A stretch of DNA of 64,000 nucleotides from Phoebastria nigripes (lineage: Eukaryota; Chordata; Aves; Procellariiformes; Diomedeidae). The number at the start of each line of letters is the position of its first letter. Positions within the stretch are counted from its first letter, which is position 1. Shown piece after piece: positions 50,819 to 61,789 of the stretch. Position numbers and translations under genes: made by a program. The stretch spans positions 1 to 64,000 of the forward strand of contig JAYKAV010000398.1 in assembly GCA_035582835.1 (NCBI GenBank), in the 5' to 3' direction. Below the pieces are notes generated by a model. The model saw nothing but the letters and a program-made list of their open reading frames with translations. It searched no databases and was not told the origin of the DNA.

Positions 50819-51874
50819 AAATACCTTGGTTTGTTTGGTATAGAGTTGTTCTGCAGTTCATTCTTGGGGTTTTTTTGTTTGTTTGTTTGTTTTTTCTTTT
50901 TGTTTTGTTTTCCAAAACATAAGTACATTTTATATGCTAATTTGAGTTACTATCACCATCAAAATGTGGGGAAAATGTGTTCTTGTCCTTCTTTGCAATG
51001 TTATTGCAATTATTACATTATTTTATTTTATCAGTACCTTGTTTTTCTTGTAGCTTTTATTACAAAACCAAGATAACTTTTAACTGTAAAGATAATAACT
51101 ATTTAGATCCATAGACAAATTTTGGGAAATAAACAAGTTACAGTTCCGTAACAAAGGAATTGTCTATTCCAGCTACTGTTCCACAAAATTTTGGGTTTAT
51201 GCTGAAGCGGACTCTTTCCTGGAAAAGTAAACATTGGTATCTGAATGTTCCCTAAATGCACAGCAAAAAGATGGTTTCATGTACTGTTAATCAGGTTATC
51301 AAACTCCTCTGGGATACACTGAACTATCCTTATTTCCAACATGCTGTAGCTGGCATTTGTCAGAAGATAATGGGTTTTGGGTGTAGTATTTTTTTTGGTA
51401 TAGCCATCTCTCTTAAACCGAAGATGACAATGCTTTTGAAATGATATTTTTCTTCATGTAGTATTGATCAATGTTTTTGGTATTTGAACAAATGGCACAA
51501 ATGTATTATCCAACTGTAGAATTATTATGATAATTCCAACTTTTTTTAATACACTCACAGAGTTTTATAAGACACTTTATAAAGAATATTGTAACAGTGA
51601 ATGCAGTCTTAATCCTCTGGTAGAAATTTATTATTGAAAAATGTCCTGTCATTAGAGCTTCATAGCTTTCATTAATCAGCATTATTGTATGTAAGACACT
51701 CCAGAGGAACTTAAATTAATTTTTATACGAAAGTGAAAACTTTTTGTATTGTATTGACTTACGTTATTGATTCCTTTTTCTCTATAGTATAACAGAAATT
51801 CTTTCTCCTCCCCTCCTCCCCCCAGCTATCCACTGTTAGTAAATTCTACCATGTCTTGCTAAGATTTTGCAAAT

Positions 51875-51900
51875 ACATTTTGAGCATACATTTTGAGCAT
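51875..51900. repeat. 13-bp perfect tandem duplication
   Basis: ACATTTTGAGCAT occurs twice in succession with no mismatch, a slippage duplication. Confidence 0.9.
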
Positions 51901-53777
51901 TTTTGGCTCCCCTTATTTCTGCTTTGCAGTTAGGAACACCATTCAGTCTTTGCAGAGTCTTACATGACAGAAAACTATTCAGGCTTTGTTATCCAGAAGA
52001 AAAAGAACTTGTTGCTAATACTGGTGTTGTCAGAAACAGATCCAGAAGTACTGGTAAACTTTTAAATGGGTAAAATCTAATTCTAAAATTTCTTTTCTTC
52101 TCACTACCTGATGAGCTGTCAATTTGAGTAAGCCCAACAAAGTGCTGCATGTAAACCGGGGTGTTTCAAAAGTGACATTCCAAAAGTTAGCATTCAAGCT
52201 CAAGTTTAATTGCTTGAAGAAGCAGTCTGATTTCAGAACTCATCATCTTGCAGGGACCCTCAATAAAAATTAGATCACTTAGTTTCCTAATACAGGAGCC
52301 TGTAAATACATATCCATCCAAGTGAATTTGGTTAAGTAGTGCCACTTACGGGGAAAATCACCTAATTTGTTAAACAAGATTGACCTTTTTAAAAATAATT
52401 TGTTAACATAAATTTGACACAGTTTTACAGTGCTAAGTGATTAGACAATCAATACAACTTGCCATGTGCCATAATTAATGGGTGTTTCACATTGCTGTGA
52501 GGATGAGAATATAGTATGAACTGTGCTGAACTCTGCTTGGTTCTGTTTAATGCACTTGGTGGGTCATAATATAGCATGCAGTGCCCCTGGAGTTCATCTG
52601 AACTATCTGAGTTAATGAAGATTGGGACAACTTACAGTAAATGCTGTGACCCTGGAAATAGTAAAATCAAGTTAAATGACTTTCTAAGGGGATACTCCAG
52701 ATAAGTCACAGCTGNTAAGCTTGGTCAATAGTTAATTTGGAGAAATCTTACTATCTGTAGTATATACGCAGGTTGATCAGATAATAAACACTATTGAAAT
52801 GTTGCCAGGTTCCTTATGAATGATGCTGATGAAGACGGATGAATTGAGTGAGAATAAATGCAAAAGTTCATACGGACAAACTCTGATATGAAGGTTTACA
52901 TAGGCAACATGCACTTGCAAGTTCAACAATTTTTATCCATAGCACAATAAATGAGGTTTTTTTTTAATACAGGGACATCCTTTATAATGCACTGTTTACA
53001 ACTGTGTGTACATAAATTGGAAATAAGTTTCGTTAGTCACAGATCATTTTAATAACTTGTAAGATTTTTTTAGCTTTTTGAAGAAAGTATGGTAATATAT
53101 ATATTTTTTAAAATTAATTTTACATGAGTGAATGTTGTGGAAAACTTGGCATTGTAGCCTGCTAGTTTCTTAGTTTCTTACATAGAACATGCAGAGCTTA
53201 TACTATTGTAATTTAGATATTCTTCAGCTCAATAGAAATATGAATTGGAGAAGTTTGGTCAAAGTAAGCAGAAAGTTGAAATTTATAATCCTAGACTTTC
53301 TTGCCTCTACAATCAAAGGTAGTTATAGAAAGTAAAAATGGAGTCATCATAGGACCTATAGTTTATGTTCTGGAAACCTCCTACATTCATCAAATATGGT
53401 AGTTTTTCGGCATTTCTANAAGTTGATGTTAGTCATGATAATGACTTCATTTTTGATTTTTGGTTATTTGCTATATTTTATAAGTACATGCAAACAGTCT
53501 ATAGTCTTTCTACTAGTATAACAATCCACTCCTCATGTATTCCTTTAAGTCTCTCATATTTAAATGACCTAGTATTCTAGAAAGTGGATTCTAGGCAACA
53601 TGGTATTCTTGATATCTGCAGGATGTGACTTTAACAAAATAATTTTGGTTCTGTCCAATTGATGTGTTATCAGTTATTAGACATTTTTGACCTGTAGGTA
53701 GAGTGTAATTTGCTCAATGCTTGGTTCTTACTTCATTTTAGCAGTTTCATGTGACTATTGTTGTATTCAATTTAAGT

Positions 53778-53810
53778 AAAAAACAAAACAAAACAAAACA
53801 AAAAAACAAC
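53778..53810. repeat. (AAAAC)n microsatellite
   Basis: About four AAAAC units with an A-rich end. The open frame crossing it (53751-54017) is a by-product of this and of the T32 tract downstream. Confidence 0.85.
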
Positions 53811-53955
53811 CCCCAAATAAACAGTGGAATGCATTCCTTGCAGTTCACCCAAAGGTGCCTTGTGAAAAGGAAGTTTAGTCATAGGAGGGTTTGGAAAATA
53901 ACTCTTTTTCTGGTTTGTTATTTTGTTTGGGTTTTTGGAGTTTTTGTTTGTTTGN

Positions 53956-53987
<32 letters not shown>
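53956..53987. repeat. T32 tract preceded by (TTTG)n
   Basis: Thirty-two T follow a GTTTGTTTG repeat and an N at 53955. This looks like the complement of an A-tail, but no retroposon body is recognisable to its right. Confidence 0.9.
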
Positions 53988-53989
<2 letters not shown>

Positions 53990-54402
53990 TAGTCTTGAAA
54001 CACTAAGCTCAAGTTAGGTAGTTCTTTTACTCGATAGCACTTCTCATATAATAATAATCTGGAGAAGAGGTTAGAATGGACTTGAAAAAGTCAATGAAAT
54101 CTGCTTTATTTAAGCCTTATGTGCATTTAGATGGTGAGGAAAGAAGGCTCCAAGTGAGAGCTTTAAGATGCTTGCTCCTTCTGTTACAGTAACTTCTACA
54201 GTTACCTATGAATGATCCTTAGTGATCCTACAAAAGGGATAGTCACAGAACCTCTTAACTTCACATAAATGTGAGAGATNTCACTGGGAAGCTTGTGTCT
54301 GATGCTAAAAATATTGGAAGGAAAGCCTTTTTCTTCTCTGACTTAATAAGATTTGCATGATGAAGTGGATATATTCTAGATTTTTAATGGATTTGTGGAT
54401 TT

Positions 54403-54420
54403 CCCCCCTCCCCCCCCCCC
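54403..54420. repeat. C6-T-C11 run
   Basis: Seventeen C with one T. The complement is a long G-run with quadruplex potential on the minus strand. Confidence 0.85.
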
Positions 54421-55221
54421 TTGAAAGGAGAGGGATATGTAGCACTTTGTTTGACAACTCAGTGTTAGTTTAGCAGTGATATTCTTGCATGACATCCTAA
54501 GGTGAACTCCCGACATTTCCCAATGCTTCTTGAAACAGAAGACTGCTCTCTTNGAAGGAGCAAATTCTTGTCTGAAGTGCCTTCATCAAAAAGCTAGGAA
54601 GTAGGGGTAGCCACCCATTCTTTCTCAGTTCATTTTGCTTGGCACTGGACACCCACTGAGGAATGATCTTTAAAGAAATCATGCAAAGTATTGCCAAGAT
54701 GATCAAGATAGATGTCATTTGTGGTGGTCATATGATGCAATTAATAAGTCCTGGTGTTTCAGTTTGAATTGATCTTTCTTAACCTTTGCAGTCCAGCCTA
54801 ACTTGAATCTTAAAAAAGATCATTATCTCTGGAGGGCAAGTCCTCAAAATTAATGTAGAGCGTGTTTCTGTGTTTTAGTAGCTGTAGGATTTATAATTTC
54901 TTCCTATGCTGTGCTATTTAAGTAGAATTTTATATTCTTAATTCCGTTGAATATTGTGACTAACACAGGTATATGTCATTCTTTCGTTCTCATGTCCTCT
55001 TGCAAGAGGAAAATTATGTAAATGGTGTCATTACTAGCTTTGAGGAATTCTTCTAAAATGCTCAGATTTTCCCAGTCCAAGATCTTTGGTGTTGCTTTGA
55101 TGAAGGCAAAAAATAAACTTGAAAAATTGACTGCAGGAGTCTTACTGACAAATAAGGTAGTACCAGTCAGCACCCAGTAGTAAGCACGCATGAAAATTTG
55201 AAATGCTTTGGAGAAAAAGTG

Positions 55222-55279
55222 TTTTTTTTTTTTTTTTGTGAAACATGTGAACATGGTTATTTAAAAAAAAAAAAAAAAA
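55222..55279. repeat. T16 and A17 tracts forming an inverted pair
   Basis: T16 (55222-55237) and A17 (55263-55279) flank a 25-base spacer. A transcript would fold into a 16-pair A-U stem. The arrangement may be accidental, as homopolymers are common here. Confidence 0.7.
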
Positions 55280-57059
55280 GATTGAAGTTTTTCTAAGGGA
55301 GATTTTTGCATGGTTCTGGAAGGTCTTTTGCATACATAAGATTTTTTGTAGCTAGTTGCTCTCCCATAGTATTTTATAGTGTAGCTCTTTGTATGTTAGC
55401 AGAAATCCTCCAGTATTGTCCTCTCAAACATATGTGTATTTGATGGTTAGGGGAAACAAAATAAAATTCCCCTGAATTCTCTCTATCAGCACAGGTGCCT
55501 TTGTTCAATAACTGCGTACTGGTCTGCTCTGAAAAAGTCAATAGTTTGGTTGAACTTGGTTTTAGCAATCGATGNCCCAAGATTTCAGTGTTCATACTAG
55601 TGGAAGTTGCTGAGGTTCTTAGTGCTAGGGCAGGCTTTGCTAAAAATAATTGGGGGAACAACCCATTCAGACCTGGGGCTAGTTTTAAATTGCAATAGAT
55701 ATGGAATACCCTTCTTGACTTTAAGTTTGAATTTCATCCACAGTTTAATGCTACCAGAACACCAATAAAGTATCTCACAGTATTATGTTATGATGTTATT
55801 GCTATTTTAAAGTGCAGAACAGAGCTATCAAAAATCCTGATATCCTTCTTTTTTTTTTAAATGGATTGGCTTGTCTGTGGCAGAAAGGAAACTGTTGTCA
55901 TTCCATAAATGTAGAATTTTTTCCTCTGTACATGATGTCTGCATTTAGAAGAAAAGTTCCAAAGTGACTGGGCACTGATGTGGAGCTTCAAACTATGGGT
56001 AAACTTCAGGAACCTTCCTCCTTTAACAGTTCCCAGAGTACACAATTAGCTATGTTTTTTCTGAATTGCTAAAAAAAANCCCCATAAACCTGTGTTAGAA
56101 AGTACGGCCTATTTTGAAACGTGCTTTCCTTGTGGTGGTTGCTGGATCAAGACGACAAACTGGAATTGAATATAGCTGATTCCAAAAATTGAAAATCAAA
56201 ACCAAGTGATTTTGTTGCCAAATNGTTAAACGACAATTCTAAGCACGTGGATGGAGGAAGTGAATTGTGTGCCCAGGTCCTTTGCTGAAATGGTAGGAGT
56301 ACCTTTATGTTTAGAATTAACCACAGACTTGAAATTATTCACTGAACAGGGGATTCTTTGTGGCTTTTCACTAATAATTACTTCTAAAAAGCATAGGTAC
56401 TTTAACTTTCTGAACCACCTGGCAGCTAGATTAATAGCTTCTTGGCAGCAGATTACAACCACCGGTATGTAGTAGCTACCTGATGAGCATTAATTTAGTT
56501 TTATATTAAGCATGCAAAGCAAGTAGAGAAAATATAATCATTTATTATTATAATAGTTCTAAGTTATAACCAGCTGCATGATTTATGCTTCAATTAAACT
56601 ATGCAGCTTGTTCAAAGTCTTCTTCCTGTATTAATCATGCAAACTGGCTCATTATTTATGACTAAAAAAAGCAGATGAGCCAGGGTTTCCAGTGATGATT
56701 GGGAAAGGTTTCATATTCGCAACACCCCACATATTAAACCTCTACAGACTATTACGCAATTCGTTGTTTACACTCTAGAATTTCATTGTGTAAGTCTGGG
56801 TACATTTCTGCTTTACCCCACACCAAATTTACTTACTGAAGAAATACCAAAACTCAGAGGCCACCTATACTCCTGGCATAAGGCAATAGACATTCATGGC
56901 AGCAGGTTTTTCTATTGCTGAGAAGACAAACGCTGAACCTAGGAATGCCAGTTGGCACCCTCATAAGGGTATTTTGAAAGCAAATCAGGAACCAAAGGAA
57001 ATGGTATTTTGTACTTGAACATGTAGTTGTGGGGTGACACCCTGTTTTATTTTTTCAAA

Positions 57060-57187
57060 AGTCTCTCTAATGCCTATCACCCTGCACCCTTTGCTTTCNA
57101 ACCCAGTCCATCACTTTCTCACTTGACTTTGGGTTGTAACTTTCCTCCTCTGTCACTCCTAGTCTAGAGCTCTCCTCATTTTCCTCA
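57060..57187 (-). mobile_element. LINE ORF1-like block, distal part
   Basis: This GC-richer segment continues the decayed minus-strand element beyond the mini-LTR insertion (the right-hand block at 57226-58255). It is placed with that block because the 5-bp duplication shows the LTR remnant was inserted into continuous sequence. It has no identifiable motif of its own and contains an N at about 57100. Confidence 0.35.
57183..57187. repeat. left target-site duplication of mini-LTR
   Basis: CCTCA immediately before the remnant is repeated exactly at 57226-57230, immediately after it. Confidence 0.85.
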
Positions 57188-57225
57188 TGTCCTGGTTTCA
57201 GCTGGGACAGAGTTAAACCAGGACA
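57188..57225 (+). mobile_element. 38-bp ERVL-like LTR remnant with both termini
   Basis: The first 29 bases (TGTCCTGGTTTCAGCTGGGA and on to GAGTTAA) match the 5' end of the solo LTR at 21114, and the last bases, GTTAAACCAGGACA, match its 3' end (GTTAAACCACGACA). The ten terminal bases are perfect inverted repeats, and exact CCTCA duplications flank the unit. The roughly 510-bp interior is missing, joined across GTTAA, which occurs near both ends of the full LTR. This is what a microhomology-mediated deletion inside an LTR would leave. Confidence 0.85.
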
Positions 57226-58255
57226 CCTCACCACATCTGTCAGCCTGTTGTCAGAGGTGCTCTTGCCCCATTTTATCAGGTGGATCCCCTTTCTGCCTAG
57301 TAGCCTCAGTTCTGAAGGAGAGTCTTGTGGCTGCAAAAGCCAAATCTCTGTTGTCACCACTAGTTGTGTGGATCCACAGGATCTGTCTGTTCTCTCTCAG
57401 GCCTTTTCTCTGTGCTGACAGGATTGAAGAGACACCACCTTGGGCCCTCGATCCTCACCACTGGAGCCATGTAGTCACTCTTGACACACTTAGTGTCTCC
57501 CCTGGCAGTATCATTGATGCCTACATGGATGAGTCACAAGGGTTAATAGTCTGAGGACAAGCCTCATCTATCTCTCTGAAGCATCTTGAATCCAAGGCTC
57601 CCCTCTGCAACAGGTCAGGTTCATTAGTTGTCATTCGCAGGAGGGAGTATCGTGCAACAAGCACCTGCCATTTCTTCTTGGTGCTACTGCATGGTTCAGG
57701 CTCATCTGGTTTTGATGTTTCACCAGAATGATGTTCTACACCCCCAACCCCACCCCCCACCCCCGCCTCCCAAATCTGCTACCAGGGCACTGAACCTGTT
57801 CTGCAGTTGCAGATCTCTGGGTGGAGAAAGAACATCTTCCTCTTACCAGAAGTCACAGGCCTCCAGTCTTCTACATTTTGGGAATCTCCATTTGCCATTC
57901 CAAAAAGCACAGAGTCTTGCTCCTCCTTCGTTCTGTGCATTTGGTTGTTCAGACTCTTGTGTCTATGAGGTCTTGGAGAAGATGTGTCTTCGTTTTCTCT
58001 GATGTTGTGCAGTCTGCTTGCCTCCTACAAATCTATGACTTGATGACACAGTTCCTCAACCAGGGCACACCTCCTGTAGGAAAGGATATCATTTCCCTCT
58101 GCCCTAGCCTCAGGGAGTGGTCCCAGGTATTCCCTCCTGCCTAAGACCTGAGGAACTGCACCCTCTTCCTGGATCTCTGAGTCAAGGCTTCTGATATGGC
58201 AGGGGTAATTGCTCCAGTTGATGCTGGAGACCATGCTCAGACCTTTCTGGCTCAA
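57226..58255 (-). mobile_element. degenerate LINE ORF1-like fragment (probably CR1 ORF1)
   Basis: Read on the minus strand, this GC-richer kilobase shows a broken coding region. In order there is a leucine-spaced stretch (LVEELCHQVIDL, then ASRLHNIRE, about 58010-58060), the motif LQLQNRFSAL (about 57787-57825), and QVLVARYSLLR (about 57635-57667). The order and motifs resemble ORF1 of avian CR1-type LINEs, which carry a coiled coil and an SGNH-type esterase whose serine block normally reads like GDSLLR; here the GD positions are RY. Several stops and frame changes interrupt it. No ORF2 follows on the minus strand to the left. The assignment is from memory of the family and not from alignment. 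An unrelated interspersed repeat is possible. Confidence 0.45.
57741..57765 (-). repeat. G-quadruplex motif on minus strand
   Basis: Plus-strand C-runs of 5, 4, 6 and 5 are separated by AA, A and A. The minus strand therefore has four G-tracts with one- and two-base loops, a high-stability pattern. In the minus-strand reading it encodes the glycine run of the ORF1-like fragment. Confidence 0.8.
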
Positions 58256-61200
58256 AACAATTTCCCCCCCCCCCTAAAGAAACCTAATTTTTTTTTTTCT
58301 TTTTAGAAATGGATTCTGTCCAGAACTGTGCTCGCTGAGGAAAAGTAAGATTGCTCTGTGAAATTTTATTTCTTCCAAATTAAGTTTTGTGAGATGCAGA
58401 GGTGTGTTCAGGGATGGATGGAGTTGTNCAGCTTGCTGCTTCAACCAGGATGCTGTTGGTGGTAGTTTGGCTTGGTTTAGTACAGCCGCTTGTTTAAAAA
58501 CTGACTCTCATTGAGCACTAGCTCCTGCTGCTGCTTTCCCTTCTTTCTTGCTTCAGTAGGTTACTGCTTGTGCTTAACTGGGTTGACATCTTGTCTTGGT
58601 TACCCTCCTCCAATCTGTTCAAGCTTTGACTCTAAACACCGTAGATAAATTCTACATGATGTCCAAACACTGTGGTGGTCAGTGAAATGAAAGGTGCAGT
58701 GTTTCAATACAAAGGCTTCAGTGAATCTTGAATAAACAGTTTAAACTCTGGAAATACTAATTTGAATATGGGAAATACCAGAACAGGTATTTTCTTCCCT
58801 AGCAGCTGAAATACAGCTGCTCTAACTGCTATGCATTACCTCCCAGAAACAAANAGTAATATCTTTAGAAAACAGAAAAAATATTATGGGGAAGAAATGA
58901 CTACTTTTCACAAGATTGTGCACATTTTGTACACATTGGGACCATATTTTGACCATGAAGTGCAATCTGTTTCTTTGAGCGCAGCCATAAATGAGAAGCT
59001 GAGAAAGAAAAAGCTCAGAAGTTGGTCAGGCAGGTAGAGGCAATAGCAAAATAGTTTTTGATAAAGTATTTTAGGGAATTGCATTAAGATGATGACTGTG
59101 AGCATGCCTAGAAATAAGTCGCTGTTTTCAAAAATTGCAGCAGTGCATATTTCTGCATTTAAATGTATATTTCAGTGAGACCTTTTTCATATTTTGTGTG
59201 TCTGTATATGTCTCTGATAGAATAATTTTTTGTCTCAAAGTATAGGTACAAATAGACTAAACAAAGGTTTGGATTTAATTAATTACAAGTTCCTAATATA
59301 TTGGGACCTGACATGTTTTAGGATAGCATATGTGCAGAGTAGGATTCTTGCAACGCTGGCTTTGAAGAGAAGAACATACATGATCTTGTTTTGTTTTGTT
59401 TGGCTTTCCATTTGAAGTAGATAGAAGAAAACTTGTAAAGATCAACAATGTCTATATGAAAAAAAAGTCTTAAGAATTACTGTTTTAGAGTAGTGTTAAA
59501 TCTTGTTCCTTCCTGTGCAGCAGTATGTTTTATTCGTTAAATTGAACAATGAACATAAAAAAAAGAATTTAAATACTCTTAAAGGATAAAGGTATTAAAT
59601 CACGGTCTAAATTAAAACAAACAAAAAAACCTGACCAAACAAATAAAAAAAAAAACACCANAAAAACAAAAATGAATTTGCTTTTGTCTTTCCAAGTTTT
59701 TATAATTTTGTTTGTTAGAATTTTTCTTTCTTGTTTGTTGCTGTTAATGTTTCTAATGTATTTCATTAAACAGTCATTATTTGACTAATGAAGTTAGTTA
59801 AATGTGTTTGGAGTTAGTAATGACTTTTTCCGGGTGCTTATTTTCTAATTCTGAAATCTATCAAAATGATCAAAGAGCTAGAAGAAACAGCACACTGGTG
59901 CTTTTTGATGTATGTTCTTTGTACAGTATGTAGTTTCTGTTATCCAGTGATCAAAGACTATACAGTGAATGCCATAGTTATATGGTTGCCCCATGAGGAG
60001 AGAAATAAAGAGTACTTATAAATTCTGATTTTCATGACAGCTTTGGGCTGTTGAAATTTGTGGCATTTGGACAGAGTAGAATTTACCTAAGTACGTCCTG
60101 AATTGTGAAGGAGTCTGGGAAAGGAGGCCTGTATAGGAAGACTCTGTGACTTTGTTTAACAAGGTAACTGCAGTAACATTATAGTATCTATTAAGAACAT
60201 GTCAAGTAAATTATGTAAGTCACATACTATGTTCAATTGTTTTTCCTGTTTCAAATCTTAAAGAAAAAGGATGAAATGTGAAAACAGTGAATTCAGAGGA
60301 TGCTCTATGAAGCAGTAGGAGGGCCTTTTGTCTACTCCAGGGGTGGAAGCTCTTGGCTTGTCATTGATTACAAAATGATAGCATCTTTTCTCAAAGTTAA
60401 GGACTATAATCAGAATGTATCGTCAAAACGTATCAACTCAGTCTTGCTGTCTACATCTGGAATACCTGATGTGGTTTTGAGCAAGACAAGCTATTTTGAG
60501 CAAAATAGCAAGTCACTTGTAGTTAGAAATAAGATCAATAAGGGGACTACCACTGTTTCTTTCCATTTTTAGGCAGCTCATGCTACACTTCAAGATTATC
60601 TGATATCTAATACAGGTTTTGAGTGCGTTATTTAGATGTAAATGTCTGCATTTGCATGAATATCTGTTACACATTTTTATGGTGTAGTTAATGTTTATTG
60701 TACTTCTAAATATTAAAATATTTAGTATTATGATTTTCAGTAGCTGGTCTGCAAAGTTANAGCTAAGCTGTTGGCCTGATCACATTGTGTTACTCAAATC
60801 CCCTTCCGAATCATTGAGTAAAAGGTATAGATGTGTGTAACTAATGAAGGAGCAACAAGCCAGCTAACATTTCTATTGAGTGAGGAGGCTATCATGTGAA
60901 ACTGGGTAGAGGGCTGCCTGGTCAGTGAAAGATAGGGGGGTTAAGAAAAATCTCTGGGCAGTGTTTGACAGTTTTGATGTCCCTGATGAACTGTAGTCTT
61001 GGCATCTCGGGACAGGTGTCCTCTGCCTGTTCCATGGCAGTGGTTCTCAATGTTTGAAAGTCCTGTAGAACATCTTGGTGGGTGACTTTCAGTACCAATT
61101 AATACATGAAGTTAAGACTTTGGGAAGTCCATTCAGCTTATCTTTGATTGTGTCAGAATTTTGTGATTTTTTTTTAGTTTTGTTTTTCCTTTGAGGTGTA

Positions 61201-61789
61201 AGCAGATGTGCCATGAAGTTCTTCTGTGTTGTCCAAATGAATAACCTAGACAAAAAGTTGAGAAATTGAAAGAAATGCCCTTTAAATTTTCTGATTCTCA
61301 GGCAAGGTCGTGCACTTAAAATTAAAACTAAAAACTTGTGAAAGCATCTCAGTCTGCTGTCTGAGCAACCTTGATGAAAACAGTAAGTGCAAACTATAAC
61401 ATTGCAGCGACTGGATTATATTTAGTACCACTAGTGTTCCCTGTTGTTTTGGGATATTTGGTATTAATTAAAATGCTTTCCAATCAATACAGATTATATT
61501 TTATGTACAACTTCTCTTAGACACCTTATTTTGAAAGCTGTTTTTGGATTATTAACTGTTATGTAATTAAATGATTTCTTTTTTCCCACCATTTTTTTCT
61601 GTTCTGCAATGAAAAGAAAGGTACTGGCCAAGATGTTTTACTAATNGATCTGCCAGTGCTTCTGAGTATTATGATCCTTCAGAATAATGGGTCTTAAAGT
61701 ACCGATTATTGTATGCCAGCTACTACTGCATAAGAGAGAGGAAAGGAACAGATGTGTATTTCCAGGTTGCCCNAGTAGCCTTTTACCGA
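58256..61789. other. AT-rich non-coding DNA, no recognised gene
   Basis: C11 at 58264-58274 and T-rich tracts open the stretch. No exon, LINE or LTR is recognised. Frames (the longest 90 codons, at 60300-60572) have no family signature. Ns occur at several single positions. Confidence 0.55.

Larger units (their letters stand above)
50819..57059. other. AT-rich non-coding DNA with simple repeats, no recognised gene
   Basis: No LINE, LTR or known exon recognised over about 6.2 kb. It holds a 13-bp tandem duplication, an AAAAC repeat, T32, C-runs and a T16/A17 inverted tract, all listed separately. Frames at 54497-56472 on both strands have somewhat protein-like composition but no recognisable family and contain Ns. 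Confidence 0.5.

Noticed and set aside
54497..56472. A series of frames on both strands that could be an old retrocopied gene
   Set aside because: I recognised no family. The frames contain Ns, switch strand and are interrupted by homopolymers. A translated database search with a consistent single-strand hit would be needed to revive the idea.
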